A DNA stretch of 61,571 nt from Chloroflexota bacterium (GCA_021783095.1 JAJXUG010000023.1:1-61571), one strand, 5' to 3'; shown: positions 46,767 through 55,846, counted from the first letter of the stretch. The notes: a model not told the origin generated them from the letters alone. Translations and numbers: made by a program.

Positions 46767-46772
46767 AGGTTA
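46767..46772 (-). promoter_or_regulatory. -10 element (TAACCT) of the zincin gene
   Basis: On the reverse strand TAACCT, then six bases (GCCGAC), then the ATG at 46760. Confidence 0.6.
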
Positions 46773-46956
46773 CCGTCGCGGCCGCCGCATGTCGCGCCGC
46801 CTCCTGCCGAGGCCACGACCAGCCCCCCGCTTCAGGGTCGGGTGATCCCGCCGATCCCCTCGTCATGGGGGTGCGATCGGGCGTCCGCCGGTCCCATCCC
46901 GGGTTGCGGCAGGGCTGCCGGTCGGTCGGGGCCGTGCGCCGTGCGGCGCAGGCGCC

Positions 46957-48438
46957 TCAGCCGCCGCGGGCCAGCGTCTCGCCGTCCGCCAGGAGCTGGT
47001 CGCGGATCGCCGCCGAGGTCGCCTCGGTGTAGACCCGGCAGAGCGGCTCCGTGCCCGAGGTCCGGATCATCACCCACGAGCCGTCGGTGACGAAGAACTT
47101 GTAGCCGTCGTGCGTCGAGAGCTCCTGCGTGCGGGCCACGGCCTGCCCGGCGAGGGTGGTCGGCGCCGCCTCGCGGAGCCCCTCCACGATGCGCCGCTTG
47201 ACCGCGTCGTAACCCGCCCGCTCGAAGTGCAGGTCCGTCCGCAGGTAGTACGACGGCCCGGCGATCTCGTGGAAGCGCTCCATCGCCTTGGACACGGGCC
47301 ACACGCCGCGCTCGCGCTCGCGGAGGAAGAGGTCCAGGAGCATCAGGTCGGCGTAGACCCCGTCACGCTCGGGGAGGTGGGCTCCAAAGCCGAAGCCGCC
47401 CGATTCCTCGCCGCCGAGCATCGCGCCCGTCTCGATCATCTTGGGCCCGATGAACTTGAAGCCCACCGGAACCTCGTGGACCTCGAAGCCGTAGCGCTCG
47501 CCCAGGCGCCCGACCATGGACGTGTTGTTGACGCTGCTGACCACGGGCTCTCGCATGCCGCGGTGCTCGGCGAGGTAGTAGGCGAGCAGGCCCGTGACCT
47601 CGAGCTGGTGGATGAACGTGCCCTTCTCGTCGGCTGCGCCCGCCCGGTCGGCATCGCCGTCGAGCATCAGGCCCAGGTCGAAGCCGCCGCCGGCCAGGCG
47701 CGCGAGGGCCTCGTTGATGTTCGGCGCGATGGGCTCCGGGTTGACCCCGCCGAAGTACGGGTTGCGCTCGAGGTGGAGCTCCGTGACCCTGATCCGCCCG
47801 CCCGCGAGGAGCCGGCTGATCCATCCCGCCCCGGCGCCCCACAGCGGCTCGACCAGCACGCTCGCGTCGGCGTCGCGGAGCCGGTCGAGGTCGATCGTCT
47901 TGCGGACGTGGGCCTCGTAGTCGTCATACGGGTCGAAGCGCTCGAGCAGGCCCGCCGCCTCGGCATCGGCCAGCGGGCGGCGCTCGATCGCGAGATCCCC
48001 GTTGCGGGCGATCTGCGCCTCGATGATCTTGAGGATGTCGGCGCCCGCGGCGGCACCGGTCGGCGCCTTGACCTTGAAGCCGTTGTCGGTCCAGGGGTTG
48101 TGGCTGGCGGTGATGACGATGGCGGCCGCCGAGCCGCGCAGGACCACCTCGAGCGACGACATCTGGGTGGGCACGGCGTGGGTCGCGAGCGCGACGGGGA
48201 TGCCGCGCGCGGCCAGCACCTCGGCCGCCGCCGCCGCGAAGTGCTCGGACGCGAAGCGGCGGTCGAAGGCGATGACGACGCCCTTCGCCTGCTCGCCCCG
48301 GGCCTCGACGTACTCGGCCACGCCGTCGGCACACCGGCGCACGGACTCGAAGGTGTAGTCCTCAGCCGTCCGCGCGCGCCAGCCGTCGGTCCCGAAAACG
48401 ATGGTGGGCGCTCGGTGGGGCTCGACGCTGAACGTCAC
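46957..48438 (-). CDS. Phosphoglucomutase/phosphomannomutase family protein
   Basis: Interconverts hexose 1- and 6-phosphates. It is 493 residues with the four-domain alpha-D-phosphohexomutase layout: FGTDGWRA start, phospho-Ser loop ITASHNPWTDNGFK, Mg-binding DGDADRAG, sugar-binding GGEESGGFGFG with a following HLPERDG, and the phosphate-binding VMIRTSGTEPLCRVY. It would feed the glucose 1-phosphate made by cellobiose phosphorolysis into glycolysis, although the genes are not linked. The GTG at 48438 has GAGG six bases upstream; the frame continues about 65 codons further with no homology. Confidence 0.95.
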   Translation of the reverse strand: MTFSVEPHRAPTIVFGTDGWRARTAEDYTFESVRRCADGVAEYVEARGEQAKGVVIAFDRRFASEHFAAAAAEVLAARGIPVALATHAVPTQMSSLEVVLRGSAAAIVITASHNPWTDNGFKVKAPTGAAAGADILKIIEAQIARNGDLAIERRPLADAEAAGLLERFDPYDDYEAHVRKTIDLDRLRDADASVLVEPLWGAGAGWISRLLAGGRIRVTELHLERNPYFGGVNPEPIAPNINEALARLAGGGFDLGLMLDGDADRAGAADEKGTFIHQLEVTGLLAYYLAEHRGMREPVVSSVNNTSMVGRLGERYGFEVHEVPVGFKFIGPKMIETGAMLGGEESGGFGFGAHLPERDGVYADLMLLDLFLRERERGVWPVSKAMERFHEIAGPSYYLRTDLHFERAGYDAVKRRIVEGLREAAPTTLAGQAVARTQELSTHDGYKFFVTDGSWVMIRTSGTEPLCRVYTEATSAAIRDQLLADGETLARGG

Positions 48439-48549
48439 GGCGTACCTCGGGTTGGCGCGGCGCGTCGCGGGGTAGGCGGCGCCGGATGGGGTGGCGGTGC
48501 AGTACCGGGAGGATACCCGGACCGCGGTCTGGCGAGTTCGGCTTCCCGA

Positions 48550-48695
48550 ACACGCATGCCAGGGGTGGTATGCGGTCGCTCCTGCTGTTGCACGCCCGCC
48601 ACGGGTGTCCTGGCATTCATCGTTCCGCTGCACTCGCCGGAGGCGTGTTCCGGCACGCGCGGTCGGATGGCACTCGCCTGGGGCGTGTCCTGGCA
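48550..48695. repeat. Array of a 26-bp motif with 40-bp period, upstream of the phosphohexomutase gene
   Basis: Copies start at 48590, 48630 and 48670, exactly 40 bp apart; a degenerate fourth copy fits at 48550 (16 of 26). The last two copies share GCACTCGCC then GGCGTGT then GGCA, and contain the near-palindrome ACtCGCC-nnn-GGCGtGT. It lies 110-260 bases upstream of the phosphohexomutase start and just past the thrC stop. Confidence 0.65.
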
Positions 48696-48731
48696 GAGCA
48701 CCGAGAGGGGCCTGACGCTCGGCGCCCGAGC

Positions 48732-50261
48732 TCAGCTCGCGGCGAGCCAGACGCGCAGCGCCGCCTCAAGGGCGTCGCGGGTCCCATCGATCCGCCCCTC
48801 GAAGCGCACCGGGCGGCGCAGGACTGCCTCGAGCTTCGGCGGGATCGTCGCGCCAGGGGCGAGGGTCGGGACCTCGCGCACCAGCGCCAGTTCGGCGTCA
48901 CCCGTCGGCATCGGCGCATCGGGCGACTGGCCGGCCAGCGCGCGCATCACGTCGCCCGCGAACTTGCCCCAGTGCGCGGTCGCCACGATCAGCACCGGCC
49001 GGTCCCCGCCCAGCCGCTCGGCGACCTTCCAGGCGACGGCGGTGTGGGGGTCGAGCAGGTAGCCGCGCTCGCGCTGCACCTCGGCGATGGTGGCGAGGCA
49101 GGTGGCGTTGTCGACCCAGTCGCCGGCGAAGATGCCCCGCAGGCGCCCCAGCGTTGCGGCGTCCACCCCGAACCGCCCGTCCGTGCGGAGGTCCGCCATC
49201 CAGCCGCGGATCCTCTCGGGATCGCCCGCCAGGTCGAACAGGAGCCGCTCGAGGTTGCTCGAGACGAGGATGTCCATCGATGGCGACGGCGTCTTGACCA
49301 GCGAGCGGCCGCTGATGTCATAGACCCCGGTGGCGATGAAGTCCGCGAGCACGTTGTTGCGATTGCTGGCCGAGATCAGTCGGCCGATCGGCGCGCCCAT
49401 CCTCCGGGCGTACCACGCGGCGAGCAGGTTGCCGAAGTTGCCGGTGGGGACGCAGACGTCGACGAGCTGGCCGTCGGCAAGCGCGCCGCCGGCCCGGAGG
49501 TCGGCGCAGGCCGAGAGGTAGTAGACGACCTGCGGGACCAGGCGGCCCCAGTTGATCGAGTTGGCCGACGACAGCCTGAGGCGGTGGTCGTCCACGAGCT
49601 CGTTCGCGAAGGCGGCGTCGTCGAACACGCGCTTGACGGTCGTCTGGCAGGCGTCGAAGTCGCCGGCGACCCGGAAGACGTTCACGTTGGCGCCCGGGCG
49701 CGTCGTCATCTGGCGTTCCTGGAGCGTCGAGACGCCGGCGTCAGGGAAGAGCACGACGATCTTCGTGTGCTCGCGGTCCGCGAAGCCCTCGAGCGCCGCC
49801 GCGCCGGTGTCGCCGCTGGTGGCCACGAGGATCAGGTACTCGCGCCCGCGCCCGCCGCCGCCCGCGTCCGCGACATCGATCGAGGCGGAGAACAGCCGAG
49901 GCATCAGCTGGAGCGCCATGTCCTTGAACGCGAGGGTCGGCCCGTGCCACAGCTCGAGGACGTGGCGCCTCCCGCCGAGGTCGCGGACCGGCGCGATGGC
50001 AGGGTCGTCGAACTGGGCGCCGTACGCGCCCGCGATGGCCGCGCGGAGCACTTCGGGCGCGAGGTCCGGCTCGAAGCGGGTCAGGACGCGCTCGGCGCGC
50101 TCGGAGTAGGGCGGGCCCGCGAGGCTGTCGATGTCGGCCAGGCTCATCGTCGGCAGCCGCTCCGGCACGAACAGCCCGCCACCCGGGGCGATCCCCTCGA
50201 GGACGGCCTCGGTGAACGTGCGGGGTCGGTCGGCCAGACCGCGCGTGTCCAGATACCGCAT
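48732..50261 (-). CDS. thrC: Threonine synthase
   Basis: PLP enzyme making L-threonine from O-phosphohomoserine. At 509 residues it belongs to the longer class with an N-terminal YLDTRG start (MRYLDTRGLADRPRTFTEAVLEGIAPGGGLFVPE). The PLP Lys is in LWHGPTLAFKDMALQ. VATSGDTGAAALEG is the phosphate-contacting loop, and FPDAGVSTLQERQMTT and VCVPTGNFGNLLAAWYARRMG complete the signature. The start is the ATG six bases after TACCAT. No other threonine-pathway gene is in the window. Confidence 0.96.
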   Translation of the reverse strand: MRYLDTRGLADRPRTFTEAVLEGIAPGGGLFVPERLPTMSLADIDSLAGPPYSERAERVLTRFEPDLAPEVLRAAIAGAYGAQFDDPAIAPVRDLGGRRHVLELWHGPTLAFKDMALQLMPRLFSASIDVADAGGGGRGREYLILVATSGDTGAAALEGFADREHTKIVVLFPDAGVSTLQERQMTTRPGANVNVFRVAGDFDACQTTVKRVFDDAAFANELVDDHRLRLSSANSINWGRLVPQVVYYLSACADLRAGGALADGQLVDVCVPTGNFGNLLAAWYARRMGAPIGRLISASNRNNVLADFIATGVYDISGRSLVKTPSPSMDILVSSNLERLLFDLAGDPERIRGWMADLRTDGRFGVDAATLGRLRGIFAGDWVDNATCLATIAEVQRERGYLLDPHTAVAWKVAERLGGDRPVLIVATAHWGKFAGDVMRALAGQSPDAPMPTGDAELALVREVPTLAPGATIPPKLEAVLRRPVRFEGRIDGTRDALEAALRVWLAAS

Positions 50262-50267
50262 GGCCAG

Positions 50268-50273
50268 ATGGTA
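50268..50273 (-). promoter_or_regulatory. -10 element (TACCAT) of thrC
   Basis: On the reverse strand TACCAT, then six bases (CTGGCC), then the ATG at 50261. Confidence 0.65.
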
Positions 50274-50323
50274 GCAACGCCCGCCTCGGGGTCGCCGCGC
50301 CTGCGCCCGCCGCAGTTCGCCGC

Positions 50324-50384
50324 GGCGGCGACGACTTCGCGTGGAGCACGTTCAGTCGTCGACTCCCAGGCGACGAATCGACCG
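50324..50384 (+). repeat. 61-bp imperfect intergenic repeat, copy A
   Basis: Aligns without gaps to 50666-50726 at about 47 of 61 bases. It starts GGCGGCGACGA and ends TCCCAGGCGACGA followed by CGACCG after two variable bases. The core CGTCG-n9-CGACG is a dyad. Confidence 0.65.
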
Positions 50385-50665
50385 CCGGAGGGTCGCTGAG
50401 GCGCCGGAGTCGGCCGGATCGCGCCGCCCAGACGAAGTCCCGACGCGTGAGCGCCAAATCCGTCGCCTCGCCGTCGACAGTCGCGCAGGCGGTCAGGCCG
50501 AACGAGCGACAGCGCGCCCGCGCCGGGATATTGAACGCGCGGTTGCCTGCGACCCTTACAGACGCCGCACCGGAGGGCTTCAAATAACCGGCGGCAAGTC
50601 GGGGGGCGTTCAGCCCGGCCCGCTAGGACGAGTGGCCAGCCCGACACCCGCAGGCCATTCGCCGG

Positions 50666-50726
50666 GGCGGCGACGATTCCGCGCGCGGCGCGTCGGTCCG
50701 TCGATTCCCAGGCGACGATCCGACCG
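50666..50726 (+). repeat. 61-bp imperfect intergenic repeat, copy B
   Basis: Partner of 50324-50384, 342 bases apart. The same dyad core is present. Confidence 0.65.
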
Positions 50727-50763
50727 TTCGGCGGCCTCTCCGGGGCCAGAAACGGCGAGATTG

Positions 50764-50830
50764 TCGCCGCCCAGGCGACGCATCGACCGGTGGGCACCGA
50801 AATCGTCGCCGCGCAGTCGATGCCCGGCCG
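50764..50830 (+). repeat. Two partial copies (C, D) of the same intergenic repeat
   Basis: At 50764-50789 the core appears as GTCGCC-GCCCA-GGCGAC, a perfect 6-bp dyad, followed by the shared CATCGACCG end. At 50806-50830 a weaker copy (TCGCCGCGCAGTCGATG) follows. With A and B this makes four related copies in about 500 bases. Confidence 0.55.
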
Positions 50831-50913
50831 CGACCATCCCGCGGGTTGCCCGCGACGGCCCCGAAAGCCGCCCCGGCGCGCCCCGGCGAAACCCGCCGCC
50901 AGCGATCGGCCGG

Positions 50914-50919
50914 TACCAT
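50914..50919 (+). promoter_or_regulatory. -10 element (TACCAT) of dnaE
   Basis: TACCAT is followed by nine bases (TCACCTCCC) and the GTG at 50929, the longest spacing of the set. Confidence 0.55.
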
Positions 50920-50928
50920 TCACCTCCC

Positions 50929-53900
50929 GTGACCATCGCCCCGAACGACTTCGTCCACCTCCACACGCACAGCGAGTTCAGCCTGCTCGACGGGCTCGGC
51001 CGGATCACGGACCTGGTCGACACCAGCGTCAAGCACGGCTTCGACAGTCTGGCCGTCACGGACCACGGGGCGCTGTACGGGAGCGTCGCCTTCTACCAGG
51101 CCGCGATGAAGGCGGGGATCAAGCCGATCATCGGCGTCGAGACCTACGTCGCCCGGCGCTCGATGCGGGACAAGGAGGGCAAGGCCGACAGCCAGCCCTA
51201 CCACCTTGTCCTGCTCGCGACCGACATGGCCGGCTACCAGAACCTGTGCCGGCTGGTCACGGACGCCCACATCGACGGCTACTACTACAAGCCGCGCATC
51301 GACCGGGAGCACCTCGCCAAGTACAGCGAGGGGCTCGTCGGCATGTCAGCGTGCCTCAGCGGCGAGGTGCCCAAGGCGCTCGAGGCCGGCGACTGGGACC
51401 TCGCGAAGAGCCTCGCCAAGGAGTACGAGGACATCCTGGGCAAGGGCCGCTTCTTCCTCGAGCTCCAGGACCACAAGATCCCCGAGCAGCGGAGGCTCAA
51501 CGAGCAGCTCCTGCGCCTGGCGCCGGAGACGGGCATCCCGCTGATCGTCACCAACGACCTGCACTACGTCCACCCGGAGCAGCACGAGGCGCACGACGTC
51601 CTGCTGTGCGTGGGCACCGGCAACAACCTCGACACGCCCAACCGGATGCGGTTCGAGGGCCCGGACTTCTACCTCAAGACCGCCGACGAGATGTTCCGGC
51701 TGTTCCCGGACCAGCGCGAGGCCCTGCTCAACACCCGGCGCGTCGCCGAGATGGTGGACCTCAAGCTGCCGCTGGGCGAGCTGCGCATCCCGCACTTCCC
51801 GGTGCCCGAGGGCGAGACCATCGAGACCTGGCTGCGCAAGGAGTGCCAGGCCGGGCTCGTGCGCCGCTACGGCACGGTGACGCCCGAGATCCAGGCCCGG
51901 CTCGACTACGAGCTCGGCGTGATCATGCAGATGGGGTACGCGGGCTACTTCCTGATCGTGGCCGACTTCGTGCGGTTCGCGCGGAGCCAGGGCATCGCCA
52001 CCTCATGCCGAGGCTCGGCGCCGGGCTCCATCGTCACCTACACCCTGGGCATCACCCCGGTGGACCCGCTCCACTACGGGCTGCCGTTCGAGCGGTTCCT
52101 CAACCCCGACCGCGTCACGATGCCCGACATCGACATCGACTTCGAGGACGAGCGCCGGGGCGAGGTCATCAACTACGTCAGCCGCAAGTACGGCCAGGAC
52201 CACGTCGCGCAGATCATCACGTTCGGCACGATGCTCGCCCGGGCGGCGATCCGCGACGTCGGCCGGGTGATGGGGATGGGCTACGGCGACGTGGACCGGA
52301 TCGCCAAGGCCGTGCCGAACCAGCTGGGCATCAAGCTCGTCGATGCGCTCGAGCTCAGCCCGCAGCTCAAGGAGATGCACGACGCCGACCCGCAGGTCAG
52401 CAAGCTGATCGGGTTTGCCCAGCAGCTCGAGGGCGTCGCGCGCAACGCCTCCACCCACGCGGCGGGCGTCGTGATCTCGCGCGAGCCGCTCACCGAGCTG
52501 ATGCCGCTCCAGAAGGCGACCAACTCGGACGCCCTGATGACCCAGTACGAGATGCACGGCATCGAGGCGCTGGGCCTGCTCAAGTTCGACTTCCTGGGCC
52601 TGTCCAACCTCACGATCCTCCGCCGCGCCGTCGAGCTCATCCGCGAGCACCGCGGCGTGGAGGTCGACCTCGACGCGATCCCCCTCGACGATCCCAGGAC
52701 GTTCGACCTGCTGGCGTCGGGCGAGACGACCGGCGTGTTCCAGCTTGAGTCCGCGGGCATGCGCCGCTACATCCGCGAGCTCCAGCCCACCACCGTGTAC
52801 GACCTCGCGGCCATGGTGGCCCTCTACCGCCCGGGGCCCATGGACAACATCCCCACGTACATCCGCCGCAAGCACGGCCACGAGCGCGTGGAGTACCTGC
52901 ACCCGCTGCTCGAGCCGTTCCTCAACCGGACGTACGGGGTGTTCGTCTACCAGGAGGACATCATGGCCGCCGCTGTGGCCCTCGGCGGCTTCTCGGGCCC
53001 CGAGGCGGACACGCTCGGCTACGCCATCCGCAAGAAGAAGTCCTCGGTCCTGCGCTCCATGAAGGAGACCTTCGTCGAGCGGGCGGCCGAGCGCGGCGTC
53101 TCGGCGGGCACGATCGACGCGGTGTTCAAGGCGTTCGAGCCCTTCGAGCGGTACGGGTTCAACAAGGCCCACGCGACCACGTACGGGCTGGTGGCCTACC
53201 AGACCGCGTACCTCAAGGCGAACTACACGGTCGAGTACATGACCTCGGTGCTCTCCGCGTTCCGCGACAACGCCGAGAAGGTCGCGGCCGCGATCGCCGA
53301 GTGCCGCCGTCTGGGGATCGACGTGCGCACTCCGGACGTCCACAGGAGCCACCTCGGCTTCACGGTCGAGGGCGAGGCGATCCGGTTCGGCCTGCTCGCG
53401 GTCAAGAACGTGGGCGAGGGGGCGATCCAGTCGATCATCGACGCCCGCGAGGCCGACGGCGAGTTCCGCTCGCTGACCGACTTCTGCTCGCGCGTGGACG
53501 TGCGCCTCGCGAACCGCAAGGTCCTCGAGTCGCTGATCCGGGTCGGCGCGCTCAACGCCTTCGGCCACCCGGCGCAGCTGCTGCTGGGCCTCGACGACGC
53601 CCTGGCCACGGGACAGGCCGCCCAGCGCGACCGCGTGTCGGGCCAGACCTCCCTGTTCGACATGGGCTCTGACGACGGCGCGGTGCTCGAGAAGGCGCTC
53701 CCCGTGATGCCCGAGACGCCGGTCCGCGAGCGGCTGCGCTGGGAGAAGGAGCTCATGGGGCTCTACCTCTCGGACCACCCGATGGGCGAGGTGGCGGACC
53801 GAGTCGGGCTGTTCGTGACCGCCTACTCCGGCGACCTCAAGGACGAGGCGCTCGACGGCCAGCGCGTCGTGCTCGGCGGCATCGTGACCGGCATCCGGAG

Positions 53901-54876
53901 CGTGCTGACGAAGGCGAAGTCCACGATGGCCGTGGTCACGATCGAGGACCTCCAGGGCACGATCGAGGTGGTGGCCTTCCCCAAGACCTACGAGCAGACG
54001 ATGGGCGTCTGGCGAGACGGGGCGATCCTGCTGGTCGCCGGGCGCGTGGACCACCGCGGCGAGGAGGTCTCGCTGCTCGCCGACTCGGCGTGGGACTGGG
54101 ACACGGTGGCCGGGGCCGGGCCCGACGCGTTCGCGAAGGAGGTCGGCTCGCTCGACAAGCGAAGCCGCCGGGGGCCGGGCGGTCCGGGCGGCGGCAGCGG
54201 CGGTCCCGGCGGCGGTGTTGGCGGTGGCGGGAACGGGTTCCGCGGGCCCGGTGGCGCGAACGGCCCCGCAGGCGGCGGGCCGGGCGCCGGCCCTCGTCGT
54301 GATCCCGTGGCGGTGGACCCGGGCTCCATCTCACCCGTCCGGCAGGGCCCCGGCTCGGGCGTGCCTGCTGGCCCCTCGGCCGCGTCACCGGTCCACCGGG
54401 CGCCCGCATCGCCGGGCGGCGGCGCCGGCCCAACCGCCATGGTTCCGCGCAACGCCCCCAGCGCGCTGCCGCGGGTCGCCCCCGGCGAGCCGGTCCCGAC
54501 CTACCAGGAGCCGCCGGGGCTGTCTGGCCCCGCCGGCGCGGACGAGCCGGACGAGCCCGCGCTCCCCGACGAGCAGCGAGCCCTGGCCGCGGCTGCCGCC
54601 CAGGCGCCCTCTCGCCCTGTGGAGGCGGCCCCCGACGCGGTGCTCAACGTCCGCTTCACGCGCGAGGCCGGGACGGAGCGCGTGGTCTCGGCCATGCAGG
54701 CCTTCCGCGCAGTCCTGCGCGAGCGCCCGGGCGCCACGCGTGTGGTGGTGCACGTGCCCGCTCCCGGCGGCAACGCGCTGCCGATGGAGCTGCGCGGTGT
54801 GGCCTATGACGCCGAGCTCGAAGCCGAGGTGCGCCGCCGCGTCGGCGACGGGGTGATCGACCTGACCCTCGGCTGA
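50929..54876 (+). CDS. dnaE: DNA polymerase III subunit alpha
   Basis: Replicative DNA polymerase. The 1315-residue product begins with the PHP domain (FVHLHTHSEFSLLDG). The polymerase core follows with GRGSAPGS-like ASCRGSAPGSIVTY, the catalytic Asp pair in MPDIDIDFEDERR, and THAAGVVIS. Helix-hairpin-helix and beta-binding regions and an OB fold (about residues 980-1040, TMAVVTIEDLQGTIEVVAF) complete the canonical part. The tail is unusual: a Gly/Pro-rich stretch (about 1080-1125), a Pro/Ala-rich linker to about 1237, then a separate C-terminal domain of about 75 residues. It is a DnaE1-type enzyme. The GTG start follows the -10 hexamer by nine bases. Its stop nearly meets the convergent next gene. 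Confidence 0.97.
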   Translation: MTIAPNDFVHLHTHSEFSLLDGLGRITDLVDTSVKHGFDSLAVTDHGALYGSVAFYQAAMKAGIKPIIGVETYVARRSMRDKEGKADSQPYHLVLLATDMAGYQNLCRLVTDAHIDGYYYKPRIDREHLAKYSEGLVGMSACLSGEVPKALEAGDWDLAKSLAKEYEDILGKGRFFLELQDHKIPEQRRLNEQLLRLAPETGIPLIVTNDLHYVHPEQHEAHDVLLCVGTGNNLDTPNRMRFEGPDFYLKTADEMFRLFPDQREALLNTRRVAEMVDLKLPLGELRIPHFPVPEGETIETWLRKECQAGLVRRYGTVTPEIQARLDYELGVIMQMGYAGYFLIVADFVRFARSQGIATSCRGSAPGSIVTYTLGITPVDPLHYGLPFERFLNPDRVTMPDIDIDFEDERRGEVINYVSRKYGQDHVAQIITFGTMLARAAIRDVGRVMGMGYGDVDRIAKAVPNQLGIKLVDALELSPQLKEMHDADPQVSKLIGFAQQLEGVARNASTHAAGVVISREPLTELMPLQKATNSDALMTQYEMHGIEALGLLKFDFLGLSNLTILRRAVELIREHRGVEVDLDAIPLDDPRTFDLLASGETTGVFQLESAGMRRYIRELQPTTVYDLAAMVALYRPGPMDNIPTYIRRKHGHERVEYLHPLLEPFLNRTYGVFVYQEDIMAAAVALGGFSGPEADTLGYAIRKKKSSVLRSMKETFVERAAERGVSAGTIDAVFKAFEPFERYGFNKAHATTYGLVAYQTAYLKANYTVEYMTSVLSAFRDNAEKVAAAIAECRRLGIDVRTPDVHRSHLGFTVEGEAIRFGLLAVKNVGEGAIQSIIDAREADGEFRSLTDFCSRVDVRLANRKVLESLIRVGALNAFGHPAQLLLGLDDALATGQAAQRDRVSGQTSLFDMGSDDGAVLEKALPVMPETPVRERLRWEKELMGLYLSDHPMGEVADRVGLFVTAYSGDLKDEALDGQRVVLGGIVTGIRSVLTKAKSTMAVVTIEDLQGTIEVVAFPKTYEQTMGVWRDGAILLVAGRVDHRGEEVSLLADSAWDWDTVAGAGPDAFAKEVGSLDKRSRRGPGGPGGGSGGPGGGVGGGGNGFRGPGGANGPAGGGPGAGPRRDPVAVDPGSISPVRQGPGSGVPAGPSAASPVHRAPASPGGGAGPTAMVPRNAPSALPRVAPGEPVPTYQEPPGLSGPAGADEPDEPALPDEQRALAAAAAQAPSRPVEAAPDAVLNVRFTREAGTERVVSAMQAFRAVLRERPGATRVVVHVPAPGGNALPMELRGVAYDAELEAEVRRRVGDGVIDLTLG

Positions 54877-54879
54877 TCG

Positions 54880-55815
54880 TCAGCCCTCCGAGACCACCCG
54901 CCCATAGCCGACGACCGTCGGGCTGTGCCAGACGCCGCCCGACGTGTAGACGTCCGACGCGATCAGCGCCAGGACCTCGTCCTCGTCGGCGCCGCGCATC
55001 AGCAGGACCGCTTTCGAGAAGTCCGCCGCGCCGCCGGCCTCGATGATCCTGCCCTCGGCGCGCAGCCGCGCCAGCCGCGAGAGGTGCTGGAGGCGGAACG
55101 CCGGCCGCCGCTCGCGCGCCTCTGGCGTGTAGGGCACTTCGACCAGCCAGACCTGCTCGATCCGGACGCCGGGCGGGAGGTCGGGCGCGGGTTGGGGGGC
55201 AGGCGCCGGCGAGGATGCCGCGGCCCCGGGAGCGATGGCGGCCGGCGGCACGTCCGCCGGCGTCGCGTCGCGCAGCCGTCGAACCTCCACCAGCCCCGCG
55301 ATCTTGTCGGTGAACGACGCGCGGATCCGGTTCAGGTCCGGTCGCGGGATGTCGAGCTCCTCGGCCATCCGGTTCACCAGCCACGACTCCACGGCATCGA
55401 TGTCGTCGTCGGCGGCGGCCACCAGCAGGCAGCAGCGCAGCAGCTGCTCGCGCTCCTCGGGCGTCGAGATCGCCTTGAACTCGCGGGTGACCAGGTAGTC
55501 GTCGGTGGCGCCGAAGTGCTCGACGCGGGTGCCCGCCAGCTCCGCGACCAGCGCCGCCGTCTCGGCGTCGAGCGCGCCCACGTCCGCCACCAGCCGCGCG
55601 ATCTCGGCGGTCTCGACCGCGGTGATCGCCACGTCGACGCGTGCCGCACGCGCGAGCAGGTACGCGAACGCGGCGACGAAGCGTGCTCGCTCCGGCGGCA
55701 GGATCCCCAGCCGGGCCGCGATCCGGCGGACGCTCTCGGTGTCGCCCACGGGGGCGGAGGCGGGTGTCGGGGCCGCGCCGCGGCCGATGCCGAACATGGA
55801 CTGGAACAGGCTCAT
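54880..55815 (-). CDS. TerB-like / YCII-like fusion protein
   Basis: A 311-residue cytosolic protein. Residues about 20-165 form a helical TerB-like domain (ESVRRIAARLGILPPERARFVAAFAYLLARAARVD, TPEEREQLLRCCLLVAAADDDIDAVE), of the type found with tellurite resistance and membrane stress. After a Pro/Ala linker (about 185-215), the C-terminal 95 residues match the YCII ferredoxin-like fold (RLQHLSRLARLRAEGRIIEAGG, LIASDVYTSGGVW). The ATG at 55815 has GGAG upstream, and a TACGAT -10 lies at 55852-55847, so longer in-frame starts are not used. The role is unknown; the combination is worth noting. Confidence 0.75.
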   Translation of the reverse strand: MSLFQSMFGIGRGAAPTPASAPVGDTESVRRIAARLGILPPERARFVAAFAYLLARAARVDVAITAVETAEIARLVADVGALDAETAALVAELAGTRVEHFGATDDYLVTREFKAISTPEEREQLLRCCLLVAAADDDIDAVESWLVNRMAEELDIPRPDLNRIRASFTDKIAGLVEVRRLRDATPADVPPAAIAPGAAASSPAPAPQPAPDLPPGVRIEQVWLVEVPYTPEARERRPAFRLQHLSRLARLRAEGRIIEAGGAADFSKAVLLMRGADEDEVLALIASDVYTSGGVWHSPTVVGYGRVVSEG

Positions 55816-55846
55816 GGGGGTCTCCGACCGGGCTGCGATGGCCGTC

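Larger units (their letters stand above)
50274..50913. other. Divergent thrC-dnaE intergenic region, repeat-bearing
   Basis: About 640 non-coding bases between two divergent leaderless promoters. It is rich in CGTCG/CGACG dyads and holds at least four related repeat copies (listed separately). Frames crossing it are Arg-rich GC artefacts. Confidence 0.6.

Noticed and set aside
48550..48695. Possible CRISPR array because of the regular 40-bp period
   Set aside because: There are only three to four copies, the repeat identity is too low, the spacers are about 14 bp, and no cas gene is in the window.
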